Shown here: positions 17,269-26,445 of the stretch, in pieces
Position numbering within the stretch: the stretch's first letter is position 1
How the letters are laid out: the number at the start of each line of letters is the position of its first letter
Source of the DNA: Streptomyces sp. PH10-H1
GTDB lineage: Bacteria; Actinomycetota; Actinomycetes; Streptomycetales; Streptomycetaceae
Reading direction: 5' to 3'
Length of the DNA: 64,000 bases
Assembly (NCBI RefSeq): GCF_030063355.1
Contig: NZ_JASISZ010000004.1
Span: 124,001 to 188,000, forward strand
Made by a program: the position numbers and the translations under genes
The notes under the pieces: generated by a model
What the model saw: only the letters and a program-made list of their open reading frames with translations
The model's database searches: none
What the model was told of the DNA's origin: nothing

Positions 17269-18305
17269 ACGCGGGACCTCTTCGAATCGGCGTCGCGGGC
17301 CGCGGGAGCCGGTTGCCGCTCCCGCTCCGTGAGGAGCGCCTCCACCTCGGCGAGGGTCGGCATTGCGTCGGCGCAGGCATGGCGCGAGGCGACCAGCGCG
17401 CCCGCCGCGTTGGCGGTGCGGATCACCCGTGACAGCGGCCAGCCGGCCAGCAGGCCGGCGCACAGGGCGCCACCGAAGGCGTCGCCCGCGCCGAGGCCGT
17501 TGACGACCTCGACCGGCACCGGGGGGAAGGAGACCTGCTCCTGCGGGGTGCGGGCCAGCACCCCGTCCGGTCCCTGCTTGATCACCGCGAGGCGTACGCC
17601 CCTGTCCAGCAGCAGCCCGGCGGCGCGTTCCGGATCGCCGGTGCCCACCGCGACCTCCGCCTCCTCGCGGTTGCCGACCGCGACCGTCGCGTACCGCAGG
17701 GCTCGTGCGTACAACGCCGGCGCCTCGGCAGGGTCGGCCCAGAAGCCGGGCCGCCAGTCGAGGTCGAAGTAGACGTCGCGGCCCGCCCGTTCCTCCAGCG
17801 CGGCGAAGAGCGTGGAGCGCGTGGGTTCGACGGCGAGTGCGGAGCCGGTGATCCAGAGCACCCGCGCGTCGCGGACCGCGGCCCGGTCCAGCAGCCCCGG
17901 CTCCAGGCACTGGTCGGGGGCGACCGGGCGGCGGTAGAAGTAGAGCGGGAAGTGGTCGGGCGGGAAGATCTCGCAGAACACGACGGGGGTCTGCAGTCCC
18001 GGCACCGTGGCCACGAGCGCGTCGTCCACCCCGAAACCGCGCAGCGCTCCGCGCACATAGGCGCCGAACGGGTCGTCCCCCACACCGGTGAGGACCGCGG
18101 TGCGCAGGCCGTAACGGGCCGCCGCCACCGCGACGTTGGTCGCGGTCCCGCCGAGGTACTTGGCGAAGGTGCTGACCTCGGCGAGACCGACGCCGGTCTG
18201 CTCGGGGTACAGGTCCACGCCCACCCGCCCGACGGTCACCACGTCGTAGGCGGTGCCCGCCGGGGTCGCGCCGTTCGCGCCGTCGGCGCCGCCCGGGGCG
18301 CTCAC
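17265..18305 (-). CDS. iolC: 5-dehydro-2-deoxygluconokinase, PfkB family
   Basis: Sugar kinase of 346 aa phosphorylating 5-keto-2-deoxygluconate in inositol breakdown. The N-terminal motif VGVDLYPEQTGVGLAEVSTF and KYLGGTATNVAVAAARYG are typical of IolC. The catalytic PfkB signature is NGLGAGDAFGGALCAG with the base Asp, and FDLDWRPGFW is also an IolC hallmark. GTG 18305 overlaps the preceding stop (GTGA). Confidence 0.93.
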   Translation of the reverse strand: MSAPGGADGANGATPAGTAYDVVTVGRVGVDLYPEQTGVGLAEVSTFAKYLGGTATNVAVAAARYGLRTAVLTGVGDDPFGAYVRGALRGFGVDDALVATVPGLQTPVVFCEIFPPDHFPLYFYRRPVAPDQCLEPGLLDRAAVRDARVLWITGSALAVEPTRSTLFAALEERAGRDVYFDLDWRPGFWADPAEAPALYARALRYATVAVGNREEAEVAVGTGDPERAAGLLLDRGVRLAVIKQGPDGVLARTPQEQVSFPPVPVEVVNGLGAGDAFGGALCAGLLAGWPLSRVIRTANAAGALVASRHACADAMPTLAEVEALLTERERQPAPAARDADSKRSRV

Positions 18306-19150
18306 AGCGCGGCCAGCCAGTCGAGCGAGGCCCGTACGTCGAGGACCGGGCCGCCGCCGGGCGGTGGTTCCCCGGCCAGGACGGCGTCCTGCTCCATGAC
18401 GTACCAGCCCTCGTAACCCGCGTCCTCCAGCGTGCCGATGAGCGCGGCGATGTCGATGTCGCCCTGACCCAGCGGCCGGTACATCCCGGCGGATACGGCT
18501 TCGGTGTACGTGGTGCGGCCGTCCCGCACGGCGGCAGCCGCTTCCTCGTCCACGTCCTTGAGGTGTACGTGGGCGACCCGCCCCGCCGCCCGGCGGGCGA
18601 GCGCCACGGGGTCGGTGCCGCCGACGAGCAGATGCCCGGTGTCCAGGCACAGCCCGGTCCAGCTCCCCTCCAGCACCCGTTCGACGTCGTCCTGGCTCTC
18701 GACCATGGTGCCGACGTGCGGATGCAGGGCGGCGGTGATCCCGGCGCCCGAGGCGAGCGAGGCGACCCGGTCGAGATTGGCCAGCAGCGTCTTCCAGCCG
18801 AGGGCGTCCAGCTCGGGGCGGGCGTCGTAGCCGTCCCGGCCGGTCGCGGCGGCGAGCACCAGGGTCCCGGCGCCCGCCGCGGTGAAGCCGGCCAGCGCGG
18901 CGCGCACCTCCGCCAGCGGATCGGTGTCCGGATCGTGCAGCACGACCGGTACGAAGCCGCCGACGGCCGTCATCCCGCGCGCCGCGAGCAGCGGGCCCGG
19001 CAGGAAGCCGTCCGGCCCGAACTCGGTCGCGGCCAGCCCGAGGCCGGTCATCTCGTCCAGCACCCGCTCGGGCGTCAACTGGTGTCCCCAGCCCGGCACT
19101 TCGCACACGCCCCACGAGATCGGAGCGGCGGCAACCCGGTCGAGCCTCAT
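18302..19150 (-). CDS. iolE: Inosose dehydratase-like / sugar phosphate isomerase TIM barrel
   Basis: Xylose-isomerase-like TIM-barrel protein of 282 aa. The start APISWGVCEVPGWG and TEFGPDGFLP match actinobacterial 2-keto-myo-inositol dehydratases. Putative metal and base residues lie in LHPHVGTM, LCLDTGHLLVGG, HVHLKDVD and EGWYVMEQD. The IolE step is otherwise missing from the operon, which supports the assignment, but an IolI/IolH isomerase is possible. ATG 19150 overlaps the iolG stop (ATGA). Confidence 0.8.
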   Translation of the reverse strand: MRLDRVAAAPISWGVCEVPGWGHQLTPERVLDEMTGLGLAATEFGPDGFLPGPLLAARGMTAVGGFVPVVLHDPDTDPLAEVRAALAGFTAAGAGTLVLAAATGRDGYDARPELDALGWKTLLANLDRVASLASGAGITAALHPHVGTMVESQDDVERVLEGSWTGLCLDTGHLLVGGTDPVALARRAAGRVAHVHLKDVDEEAAAAVRDGRTTYTEAVSAGMYRPLGQGDIDIAALIGTLEDAGYEGWYVMEQDAVLAGEPPPGGGPVLDVRASLDWLAAL

Positions 19151-20199
19151 GCGCGCACCTCCGCCGCGTTGTTCCCGGCACCGGCGAGCAGTTCGGCACG
19201 CGCCGCGATCTCGGCGACCGCGACCGGCCGCCGTTCGCGCCGCGACACCTCGCAGGCCTCGGCGACGAGCAGGGCGCGCAGCGCCTCACGCCCGGCGCAG
19301 GGGTTGGCCGCCTCGCCGCGCGCCACGTGGACGAAGGCGTTGAGCTCGGCCCGGTAGGCGGGGGCGAAGCGTTCCAGGAAGCCGGGCCACGGGTCCGGGA
19401 CGCCGCGCGCGGCCCCGGGCTCGACGGAGGTGACGGGGGTACGGGCGTCGACGCCGACGGCGATCTGGTCCTCGGTGCCGGCCAGTTCCATCCGGACGTC
19501 GTAACCGGCGCCGTTGTAGCGGGTCGCGGTGGCGGTGGCGAGCACTCCGCCCTCCAGGGTGAGCAGCGCGGCAGCGGTGTCGGCGTCGCCCGCCGCGCGG
19601 AAGAAGTCCGCCCCGCCGTTGGCGCCCGTCGCGTAGACCTCCAGGATCTCCCGGCCGGTGACCCAGCGCAGGATGTCGAAGTCGTGGATCAGGCAGTCGC
19701 GGTACAGGCCGCCGGAGAGCGGGATGTACGCGGCGGGCGGCGGGGCCGGGTCGGAGGTGACGGCCCGAACCGTGTGCAGCCGGCCGAGCCGTCCGGCGCG
19801 TACCGCCTCGCGAGCGGCGATGTACCCGGCGTCGAAGCGCCGCTGGAAGCCCATCTGCAAGGTGGTGCCGGCCGCTTCGACCGCGCGCAGCGCGGCCAGG
19901 GTGCCGGCCAGGTCCAGGGCGATCGGCTTCTCGCAGAAGACCGGGATGCCCGCTAGTGCGGCCCGTTCGATGAGTGCGGCGTGAGCGGCGGTGGCCGAGG
20001 CGATCACGACCGCGTCGACGCCCGTGGTGAAGACGTCGTCCACCGATTCCGCCGCGTGGGCGCCGATCCCCGCCGCGACCTCGGCGGCCCGGCCGGGAAC
20101 GGCGTCGGCGATGAGCAGTTCGCCGACGTCCGGATGCGCTCGTAGCGCTTCGGCGTGGAAGGCCCCGATCCGACCGGCGCCGAGAAGTCCCATTCGCAT
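19147..20199 (-). CDS. iolG: Inositol 2-dehydrogenase, Gfo/Idh/MocA family
   Basis: NAD-dependent dehydrogenase of 350 aa oxidising myo-inositol to scyllo-inosose, the first step. N-terminal Rossmann fold with GAGRIGAFHAEA, the nicotinamide-site CEKPIALD with catalytic Lys, and DCLIHDFDILRW with the conserved Asp/His pair. ATG 20199 (MRMGLLGAG) is chosen over a longer frame because it starts directly before the Rossmann strand and follows AGGGAGCAGGGCC; ATG 20193 is nearly equivalent. It is the first gene of the iol operon and divergent from a GntR regulator. Confidence 0.9.
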   Translation of the reverse strand: MRMGLLGAGRIGAFHAEALRAHPDVGELLIADAVPGRAAEVAAGIGAHAAESVDDVFTTGVDAVVIASATAAHAALIERAALAGIPVFCEKPIALDLAGTLAALRAVEAAGTTLQMGFQRRFDAGYIAAREAVRAGRLGRLHTVRAVTSDPAPPPAAYIPLSGGLYRDCLIHDFDILRWVTGREILEVYATGANGGADFFRAAGDADTAAALLTLEGGVLATATATRYNGAGYDVRMELAGTEDQIAVGVDARTPVTSVEPGAARGVPDPWPGFLERFAPAYRAELNAFVHVARGEAANPCAGREALRALLVAEACEVSRRERRPVAVAEIAARAELLAGAGNNAAEVRA

Positions 20200-20312
20200 A
20201 CCTGGCCCTGCTCCCTTCCAGGAACGATGATCCTCCGGAGGCCGCCCTCGCACCTCCGGCTGATATGGCTTGCGTGTCGCGCGGGACCAACCTCCCGCGC
20301 TCCCTCACCGGC

Positions 20313-20335
20313 TGTCAATAGTTTGTCAGGACATA
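20313..20335. promoter_or_regulatory. Candidate GntR operator with a -35-like box in the iol/gntR divergent region
   Basis: GTTTGTCAGGACATA at 20321-20335 contains the palindrome TGTC-AG-GACA. The same word occurs, inverted and with a few changes, at 21157-21171 before the importer genes. Directly beside it, 20313-20318 reads TTGACA on the minus strand, a candidate -35 for iolG, though no clear -10 follows. A regulator bound here could control both iolG and its own gene. Confidence 0.45.
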
Positions 20336-20348
20336 CGGACTTCCCGTC

Positions 20349-21131
20349 ATGACCCCCGGCCGCTACGCTCCCTTCGTGCCTCATCGTGACCCCGCTCCGC
20401 TCCGCCTCAGCGTCGACCGGTCGAGCCCGGTCCCGCTGTACTTCCAGCTGGCCCAGCAACTGGAGAGCGCGATCGAGAACGGCGGGCTCGCCCCCGGCAG
20501 CCTGCTGGGCAACGAGATCGAGCTGGCCGGCCGGCTCGGCCTGTCCCGGCCCACGGTGCGCCAGGCCATCCAGACCCTGGTCGACAAGGGTCTGATGGTG
20601 CGCCGCCGCGGTGTCGGCACCCAGGTGGTGCACAGCCAGGTCAAGCGCCCGCTGGAGCTGAGCAGCCTCTACGACGATCTTCTCGCCGCGGGCCAGCGCC
20701 CCGCCACCCGAGTGCTCCGCAATTCCGTCGAGCCCGCCTCAGCCCAGGTCGCGGCAGCGCTCGGGGTGCCCGAGGGCAGTGAAGTGGCGGTGGTGCACCG
20801 CCTCCGCCTCGCCCACGGCGAGCCCATGGCGCACCTGACGAATTACCTGCCGCCCGAGCTGCTGCCGCTGCACACCGCCGACCTGGAGGCCACCGGCCTC
20901 TACCGGCTGATGCGCGGCTCGGGGATCACCCTGCACAGCGCCCAGCAGACGGTCGGCGCGCGGGCGGCGACCGCTGAGGAGGGCCTGCTGCTGGCCGAAC
21001 CCGAGGGCGCTCCGCTGCTGACGATGCAGCGCACCACGTACGACGACAAGGGCCGGCCGGTGGAGTTCGGCTCGCACATCTACCGCGCCTCGCGCTACTC
21101 GTTCGAGTTCCGGCTCCTGGTACGTACCTAG
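20349..21131 (+). CDS. GntR-family regulator, HutC/UTRA subfamily
   Basis: Transcription factor of 260 aa. N-terminal winged HTH (PVPLYFQLAQQLESAI, then SRPTVRQAIQTLVDKGL and RRGVGTQV) and a C-terminal UTRA ligand domain (ending SHIYRASRYSFEFRL). Placed divergently from iolG and directly before a sugar/polyol importer, it is the likely regulator of both, with inositol or an intermediate as ligand (inference). ATG 20349 is assigned; GTG 20376 is a plausible shorter start and is closer to the usual N-terminus. Confidence 0.88.
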   Translation: MTPGRYAPFVPHRDPAPLRLSVDRSSPVPLYFQLAQQLESAIENGGLAPGSLLGNEIELAGRLGLSRPTVRQAIQTLVDKGLMVRRRGVGTQVVHSQVKRPLELSSLYDDLLAAGQRPATRVLRNSVEPASAQVAAALGVPEGSEVAVVHRLRLAHGEPMAHLTNYLPPELLPLHTADLEATGLYRLMRGSGITLHSAQQTVGARAATAEEGLLLAEPEGAPLLTMQRTTYDDKGRPVEFGSHIYRASRYSFEFRLLVRT

Positions 21132-21156
21132 ATGGGTTCGGAAGCCTGAACGTAAG

Positions 21157-21203
21157 AATGTCTGTACAAACTCTTGACGCTGCGCCCCGATCGCGATTAG
21201 AAC
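21157..21203 (+). promoter_or_regulatory. Candidate promoter and operator of the ABC importer operon
   Basis: AATGTCTGTACAAAC at 21157-21171 is close to the reverse complement of the 20321 site and keeps the TGTxxxxACA core. It is followed by a possible -35 TTGACG (21174-21179), an 18-nt spacer and -10 TAGAAC (21198-21203). The first binding-protein gene starts 58 nt after the -10. An operator abutting -35 fits repression by the adjacent GntR protein. Confidence 0.5.
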
Positions 21204-21261
21204 CGGGCCGTGCCGTACACCGGACCGGACCCGGGCGGCCGGAGGAGAAGGCGGAACCACG

Positions 21262-22260
21262 ATGGCACGCAGGCGTAAGGCTCTGTCCACGGCGGCACTC
21301 GCACTGGCGCTCTCGCTCGCCGCGGCCGGGTGCAGCAGCTCCGGGGGCAAGAAGACGGAGCAGAAGGACGCGACGGCCGGGGTGAGCGGAGTGAACACCC
21401 CGAAGCTCACGATCGCCATGGTCACCCATTCGGGTGCGGGCGACACCTTCTGGGACATCGTCCAGAGGGGCGCCCAGCAGGCCGCGGCGAAGGACAACGT
21501 GAAGTTCCTCTACTCCAACAACCAGGAGGGGAACGAGCAGGCGCAGCTCGTCCAGACCGCGATCGACCAGAAGGTCGACGGGATCATCGTGACGCTCGCC
21601 AAGCCCGACGCGCTCAAGGCAGTGATCCAGAAGGCCGTCCAGGCCGGCATACCCGTGATCAGCATCAACTCGGGATCCCAGTTCTCCGCCGCTTACGGCG
21701 CACTCAGCCATATTGGCCAGGACGAGGCGGTGGCCGGCGAGGCGGTCGGTGACGAGCTCACCAAGCGCGGCCTGAAGAAGGCGCTCTGTGTCATCCACGA
21801 ACAGGGCAACGTCTCGCTCGAACAGCGCTGCGACGGCGCCGCGAAGACCTTCAAGGGGTCGATGCAGAAGCTGTACGTCACCGGCACGAACATGCCCGAC
21901 GTGCTGTCCTCCGTCACCTCCAAGCTCCAGGCCGACAAGTCCATCGACGCCGTCCTGGCCCTGGGCGCGCCCTTCGCCGCCACGTCCGTGCAGGCCGTCA
22001 AGCAGACCGGCGCCAAGGTCGAGGTCGACACCTTCGACCTCAACGCGGCCGTGGTCAAACAGCTCAAGAGCAAGGAGGTCGGCTTCGCGGTCGACCAGCA
22101 GCCCTACCTCCAGGGCTACCTCGCGGTGGACGAGCTGTGGCTCTACAAGACCAACGGGGACGTCATCGGCGGCGGCAAGCCCGTCCTGACCGGCCCCGCG
22201 CTCGTCACGGACAAGGACGTGGCGCAGCTGGAGAAGTACACCGAGCGCGGCACCCGATGA
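21262..22260 (+). CDS. Periplasmic-binding-protein-like sugar/polyol lipoprotein, copy 1
   Basis: Ribose/xylose/inositol-type binding protein (Peripla_BP_4 fold) of 332 aa, exported and lipidated: basic MARRRK, hydrophobic core, lipobox AAAGC followed by Ser/Gly/Lys. Mature motifs: VTHSGAGDTFWDIVQ, QTAIDQKVDGIIVTLAKPDALK, PVISINSGS, and EVGFAVDQQPYLQGY. ATG 21262 follows GGAGGAGAAGG. It is the first gene of an operon with a second binding protein, permease and ATPase; inositol as ligand is inferred from the divergent iol operon. Confidence 0.9.
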   Translation: MARRRKALSTAALALALSLAAAGCSSSGGKKTEQKDATAGVSGVNTPKLTIAMVTHSGAGDTFWDIVQRGAQQAAAKDNVKFLYSNNQEGNEQAQLVQTAIDQKVDGIIVTLAKPDALKAVIQKAVQAGIPVISINSGSQFSAAYGALSHIGQDEAVAGEAVGDELTKRGLKKALCVIHEQGNVSLEQRCDGAAKTFKGSMQKLYVTGTNMPDVLSSVTSKLQADKSIDAVLALGAPFAATSVQAVKQTGAKVEVDTFDLNAAVVKQLKSKEVGFAVDQQPYLQGYLAVDELWLYKTNGDVIGGGKPVLTGPALVTDKDVAQLEKYTERGTR

Positions 22261-22355
22261 CAGCGGTGATGCCCCCCCTGACAGATACTTGGGCCGCCGG
22301 GGCTGATCATCCAGCCCCCGGCGGCACCGGGATCCGCAGGGAAGGGCAAGGCTTC

Positions 22356-23366
22356 GTGGCGATGGCTAATACGGGGATGCGCGCGATCGGCGCACTGCTG
22401 GCGGCGGTGCTCGGAGCCTCTCTGGCGGGGTGCAGCAGCACGGGCGGCAAGCGCGCCGAGGAGCGGGCCGCGCAGTCCGCCGGCGGCGGCTCGGGCGTCG
22501 ACACCCCCAAGTGGACCGTGGCCATGGTCACCCACTCGGGCGCGGGCGACACCTTCTGGGACATCGTCCAGAACGGCGCCAAGCAGGCCGCTCGCAAGGA
22601 CAACATCAAATTCCTCTACTCCAGCAGCAACCAGGCGAACGAGCAGGCACAGCTCGTCCAGACCGCCATCGACCAGCATGTCGACGGCTTGGTGGTCACC
22701 CTCGCCAAGCCCGACGCCATGAAGGACGTCGTCGCCAAGGCGGTCAAGGCCGGCATCCCCGTCATCACCATCAACTCCGGCTCCGAGAAGTCCAAGGACT
22801 TCGGGGCGCTCGGCCACATCGGCCAGGACGAGAAGATCGCCGGCCAGGCCGTCGGCGACGAGCTGGACAAGCGCGGCAGGAAGCACGCCGTCTGCGTCCT
22901 GCACGAGCAGGGCAACATCGGTCACGAGGAGCGCTGCGCCGGGGCGAAGGAGACCTTCGCCGGGCGGATGGACAACCTCTACGTCGACGGCACCAACATG
23001 CCCGATGTGCAGTCCGCCATCCAGGCCAAGCTCCAGGCCGATAAATCCATCGACGCCGTCGTCACCCTGGGCGCGCCGTTCGCGGCCACCGCGGTCAAGG
23101 CCAAAGAGCAGGCGGCGAACTCCGCCGAGGTCGACACCTTCGACCTCAACGCGCAGGTCGCCAAGGCGCTGGCCGCCGGCACGATCGGCTTCGCCGTCGA
23201 CCAGCAGCCGTATCTGCAGGGTTACGAGGCCGTGGACCTGCTCTGGCTCCACCGCTACAACGCGGACGCCCTCGGCGGCGGAAAACCGGTGCTCACCGGC
23301 CCGCAGATTCTCACCAAGAAGGACGCCGCCGCGCTGGCGAAGTACACCGAACGGGGGACGCGATGA
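22356..23366 (+). CDS. Periplasmic-binding-protein-like sugar/polyol lipoprotein, copy 2
   Basis: Tandem paralogue (336 aa) of the preceding gene, with the same fold and the identical core VTHSGAGDTFWDIVQ, then QTAIDQHVDGLVVTLAKPDA and IGFAVDQQPYLQGY. The lipobox is SLAGC. GTG 22356 is assigned because of GGAAGGGCAAGG just upstream; ATG 22362 is equally possible. It follows copy 1 after 95 nt and its stop overlaps the permease start (ATGA), so this copy is the one translationally coupled to the membrane part. Confidence 0.88.
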   Translation: MAMANTGMRAIGALLAAVLGASLAGCSSTGGKRAEERAAQSAGGGSGVDTPKWTVAMVTHSGAGDTFWDIVQNGAKQAARKDNIKFLYSSSNQANEQAQLVQTAIDQHVDGLVVTLAKPDAMKDVVAKAVKAGIPVITINSGSEKSKDFGALGHIGQDEKIAGQAVGDELDKRGRKHAVCVLHEQGNIGHEERCAGAKETFAGRMDNLYVDGTNMPDVQSAIQAKLQADKSIDAVVTLGAPFAATAVKAKEQAANSAEVDTFDLNAQVAKALAAGTIGFAVDQQPYLQGYEAVDLLWLHRYNADALGGGKPVLTGPQILTKKDAAALAKYTERGTR

Positions 23367-24460
23367 CACCGGCCACCACACTGGAGAAATCCAACGGCGA
23401 AGACGGCTCCGGCGGCCACGGCGGACCGGACGGCCGGAGCGGCCCGGACGACCGGCTGGTGCACCGCTCGCTGCCGCGCCGGCTGATGAGCCGCCCCGAA
23501 CTGGGCTCGGTCGTCGGCGCCGCCGCCGTCTTCATCTTCTTCTCGGTCGCCGCGGACTCGTTCCTGCAGTGGTCCAGTTTCGGGACCGTCCTGTACGCCG
23601 CCTCGACCATCGGCATCATGGCGGTGCCCGTCGCCCTGCTGATGATCGGCGGCGAATTCGACCTGTCGACCGGCGTGATGGTCACCAGCTCCGCGCTGGT
23701 CTCCTCGATGTTCAGCTACCAGATGACGGCGAACGTGTGGGCGGGAGTCGCCGTATCGCTGCTGGTCACGCTGGCCATCGGCTTCTTCAACGGCTTCCTG
23801 CTGACCCGCACCAAGCTCCCCAGCTTCATCATCACGCTCGGCACCTTCCTGATGCTCACCGGCCTGAATCTGGGCTTCACCAAACTGATCAGCGGCACGG
23901 TCAGCACCAAGTCCATCGCCGACATGGAGGGCTTCTCCTCGGCCCGGGTGCTGTTCGCCTCGCATCTGACCATCGGTGACATCGATCTGAAGGTCACCAT
24001 CCTGTGGTGGGCCGCCCTGGTCGCCGTCGCCACCTGGGTGCTGCTCCGCACCCGCGCCGGAAACTGGATCTTCGCCGTCGGCGGCGGCGCGGACGCCGCC
24101 CGCGCGGTCGGAGTCCCGGTGGTCCGCACCAAGATCGGCCTCTATATGGCGGTCGCGTTCTGCGCCTGGATCTCCGGCCAGCACCTGCTCTTCTCGTTCG
24201 ACGTGGTGCAGTCGGGCGAGGGCGTTGGCAACGAGTTCCTCTACATCATCGCGGCCGTCATCGGCGGCTGTCTGATGACCGGCGGCTACGGGTCGGCGAT
24301 CGGCTCCGCGGTCGGCGCGTTCATCTTCGGCATGACCAGCAAGGGCATCGTGTACGCCCAGTGGAATCCGGACTGGTTCAAGTTCTTCCTCGGGGCCATG
24401 CTGCTGCTGGCCACGCTGCTGAACGCATGGGTCCGCAAGCGGGCGGAGGCAACCGCATGA
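23363..24460 (+). CDS. Sugar ABC permease, RbsC/XylH type (BPD_transp_2)
   Basis: Inner-membrane permease of 365 aa with about ten hydrophobic segments after a hydrophilic 40-residue N-terminal tail rich in Gly/Asp. Family motifs: [40 protein letters not shown], and the C-terminal [20 protein letters not shown]. It forms the channel with the downstream single-domain ATPase. Start and stop both overlap neighbours by 4 nt. Confidence 0.9.
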   Translation: MTPATTLEKSNGEDGSGGHGGPDGRSGPDDRLVHRSLPRRLMSRPELGSVVGAAAVFIFFSVAADSFLQWSSFGTVLYAASTIGIMAVPVALLMIGGEFDLSTGVMVTSSALVSSMFSYQMTANVWAGVAVSLLVTLAIGFFNGFLLTRTKLPSFIITLGTFLMLTGLNLGFTKLISGTVSTKSIADMEGFSSARVLFASHLTIGDIDLKVTILWWAALVAVATWVLLRTRAGNWIFAVGGGADAARAVGVPVVRTKIGLYMAVAFCAWISGQHLLFSFDVVQSGEGVGNEFLYIIAAVIGGCLMTGGYGSAIGSAVGAFIFGMTSKGIVYAQWNPDWFKFFLGAMLLLATLLNAWVRKRAEATA

Positions 24461-25233
24461 GCGCGCTGGTGAAGCTCACCGACGTGAGCAAGTACTACGG
24501 CAACATCAAGGCCCTGGAAGGGGTCTCCCTCGAGGTGCACCCCGGGGAGATCACCTGCGTCCTGGGGGACAACGGCGCGGGCAAATCCACCCTCATCAAG
24601 ATCATCTCGGGTCTGCACCAGCACGACGCGGGCACCTACGAGGTCGAGGGCGAGCCGGTCCGTCACACCTCGCCCCGCGAGGCCCTCGACCGCGGTATCG
24701 CCACCGTCTACCAGGACCTCGCGGTCGTGCCGCTGATGCCCGTGTGGCGGAACTTCTTCCTCGGCTCGGAGCCCACCAGGGGCCGGGGACCGGCCCGCCG
24801 CCTCGATGTGCGGAAGATGCGCGAGACCACGCGCGGCGAGCTGCTGCGCATGGGCATCGACCTGCGCGGCGTCGACCAGCCCATCGGCACCCTGTCCGGC
24901 GGGGAGCGGCAGTGCGTCGCCATCGCGCGCGCCGTCTACTTCGGCGCCAAGGTCCTCGTCCTGGACGAACCGACGGCGGCGCTGGGCGTCAAGCAGTCCG
25001 GCGTCGTCCTCAAATACGTCGCCGCGGCTCGCGACGCGGGCCTCGGCGTGGTCCTGATCACCCACAACCCCCACCACGCGTTTCTGGTCGGCGACCGGTT
25101 CGTCCTCCTCAAGCGCGGGGCGATGGCCGGCAGCTACCCGAAAACGGGCATTACGCTGGAAGAACTCACCCGCCAGATGGCGGGCGGCAGCGAGCTGGAG
25201 CAGCTCAGTCACGAGCTCGCCCGCGAGGGCTGA
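24457..25233 (+). CDS. Sugar ABC importer ATP-binding protein, single domain
   Basis: Cytoplasmic ATPase of 258 aa that energises the importer. Walker [11 protein letters not shown]-loop YQDLAVVP, signature LSGGERQ, Walker [12 protein letters not shown], and switch His in [12 protein letters not shown]2 importers often have a double-length RbsA-type ATPase; this one has one nucleotide-binding domain, so a homodimer is expected. ATG 24457 overlaps the permease stop (ATGA). Confidence 0.9.
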   Translation: MSALVKLTDVSKYYGNIKALEGVSLEVHPGEITCVLGDNGAGKSTLIKIISGLHQHDAGTYEVEGEPVRHTSPREALDRGIATVYQDLAVVPLMPVWRNFFLGSEPTRGRGPARRLDVRKMRETTRGELLRMGIDLRGVDQPIGTLSGGERQCVAIARAVYFGAKVLVLDEPTAALGVKQSGVVLKYVAAARDAGLGVVLITHNPHHAFLVGDRFVLLKRGAMAGSYPKTGITLEELTRQMAGGSELEQLSHELAREG

Positions 25234-25238
25234 CCCGG

Positions 25239-25253
25239 CCCGCGCTGCGCGGG
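25239..25253 (+). terminator. Short GC hairpin after the ABC importer operon
   Basis: Arms CCCGCG and CGCGGG around a 3-nt CTG loop, 5 nt after the ATPase stop. It is small and could be chance in this base composition; partial read-through to the ROK kinase is likely. Confidence 0.3.
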
Positions 25254-25308
25254 GTACGTCCTCGGTGCGGCACAATCGGCATGACAGCCACCGATCCGGA
25301 GACGACCC

Positions 25309-26445
25309 TTGCCAGCAGCGTCACGCAGCGACCGATCAGCCTTTCAGCGCAAGGGCGCGGCCCGGGCGACCGTGTTGCAGACCGTCGGCCGCCGGGAGCG
25401 GCGCTCTCATCTGACGGCGCCGAGAGTGCCGACGGTCGGTATCGACATCGGCGGCACCAAGGTCGCGGCCGGTGTCGTGGACCCGGACGGCAACATCCTG
25501 GAGCAACTCCGCGCCGAGACGCCCGACAGGAGCAAGAGCCCCAAGGTCGTCGAGGACACCATCGTCGAGCTGGTCCTCGACCTGTCGGAGCGGCATGACG
25601 TGCACGCGGTCGGCATCGGCGCCGCCGGCTGGGTCGACGCCGACCGCTCCCGGGTGCTCTTCGCCCCGCACCTGTCCTGGCGCGACGAACCGCTGCGCGA
25701 CCGGCTCGAGGAGCGGCTGCTGGTGCCGGTCATGGTCGACAACGACGCCAACACCGCCGCCTGGGCCGAATGGCGCTTCGGCGCCGGCCGCGGTGAGGAC
25801 GATCTCGTCATGATCACGCTCGGTACCGGCATCGGCGGCGCCATCCTGGAGGATGGCAGGGTCAAGCGCGGCCGCTACGGGGTGGCCGGCGAATTCGGCC
25901 ATATGCAGGTCGTCCCCGGCGGTCACCGCTGCCCGTGCGGCAACCGCGGCTGCTGGGAGCAGTACAGCTCGGGCAACGCCCTGGTCCGCGAGGCCCGTGA
26001 GATGGCCGCCGCCGAGTCGCCCGTCGCGTACGGGATCATCGAGCGGGTCGGCGGCAACATCGGCGACATCACCGGTCCGCTGATCACGCAGCTGGCCCGC
26101 GATGGCGACGCCATGTGCGTCGAACTGCTGCAGGACATCGGCCAGTGGCTCGGTGTCGGCATCGCCAACCTCGCCGCCGCGCTCGACCCCTCCTGCTTCG
26201 TCATCGGCGGCGGCGTCAGCGCCGCCGACGACCTGCTCATCGGCCCGGCCCGCGATGCCTTCCGGCGCAACCTCACCGGCCGCGGATACCGCCCCGAGGC
26301 CCGCATCGTGCAGGCCGAGCTGGGCAACGAGGCCGGTCTGGTCGGCGCGGCCGACCTCGCCCGGCTGGTCGCCCGGCGCTTCCGGCGCGCCAACCGGCGC
26401 CGCGTCGAGCGCTACGAGCGGTTCGGCCGCGCGGTGGGCCTGTGA
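25309..26445 (+). CDS. ROK-family sugar kinase (glucokinase-like)
   Basis: Kinase of about 378 aa without an HTH. ATP site TVGIDIGGTKVAAG, LVMITLGTGIGGAIL, zinc motif CPCGNRGCWEQYSSGN, and a basic C-terminal tail (RRFRRANRRRVERYERF). The substrate is a hexose; the adjacent importer suggests it phosphorylates the imported sugar. TTG 25309 is an uncertain start: the N-terminal stretch (FQRKGAARATVLQTVGRRERR) looks family-like, but GTG 25371 or GTG 25427 would also give complete kinases. It overlaps the next gene by GTGA. Confidence 0.85.
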   Translation: MPAASRSDRSAFQRKGAARATVLQTVGRRERRSHLTAPRVPTVGIDIGGTKVAAGVVDPDGNILEQLRAETPDRSKSPKVVEDTIVELVLDLSERHDVHAVGIGAAGWVDADRSRVLFAPHLSWRDEPLRDRLEERLLVPVMVDNDANTAAWAEWRFGAGRGEDDLVMITLGTGIGGAILEDGRVKRGRYGVAGEFGHMQVVPGGHRCPCGNRGCWEQYSSGNALVREAREMAAAESPVAYGIIERVGGNIGDITGPLITQLARDGDAMCVELLQDIGQWLGVGIANLAAALDPSCFVIGGGVSAADDLLIGPARDAFRRNLTGRGYRPEARIVQAELGNEAGLVGAADLARLVARRFRRANRRRVERYERFGRAVGL

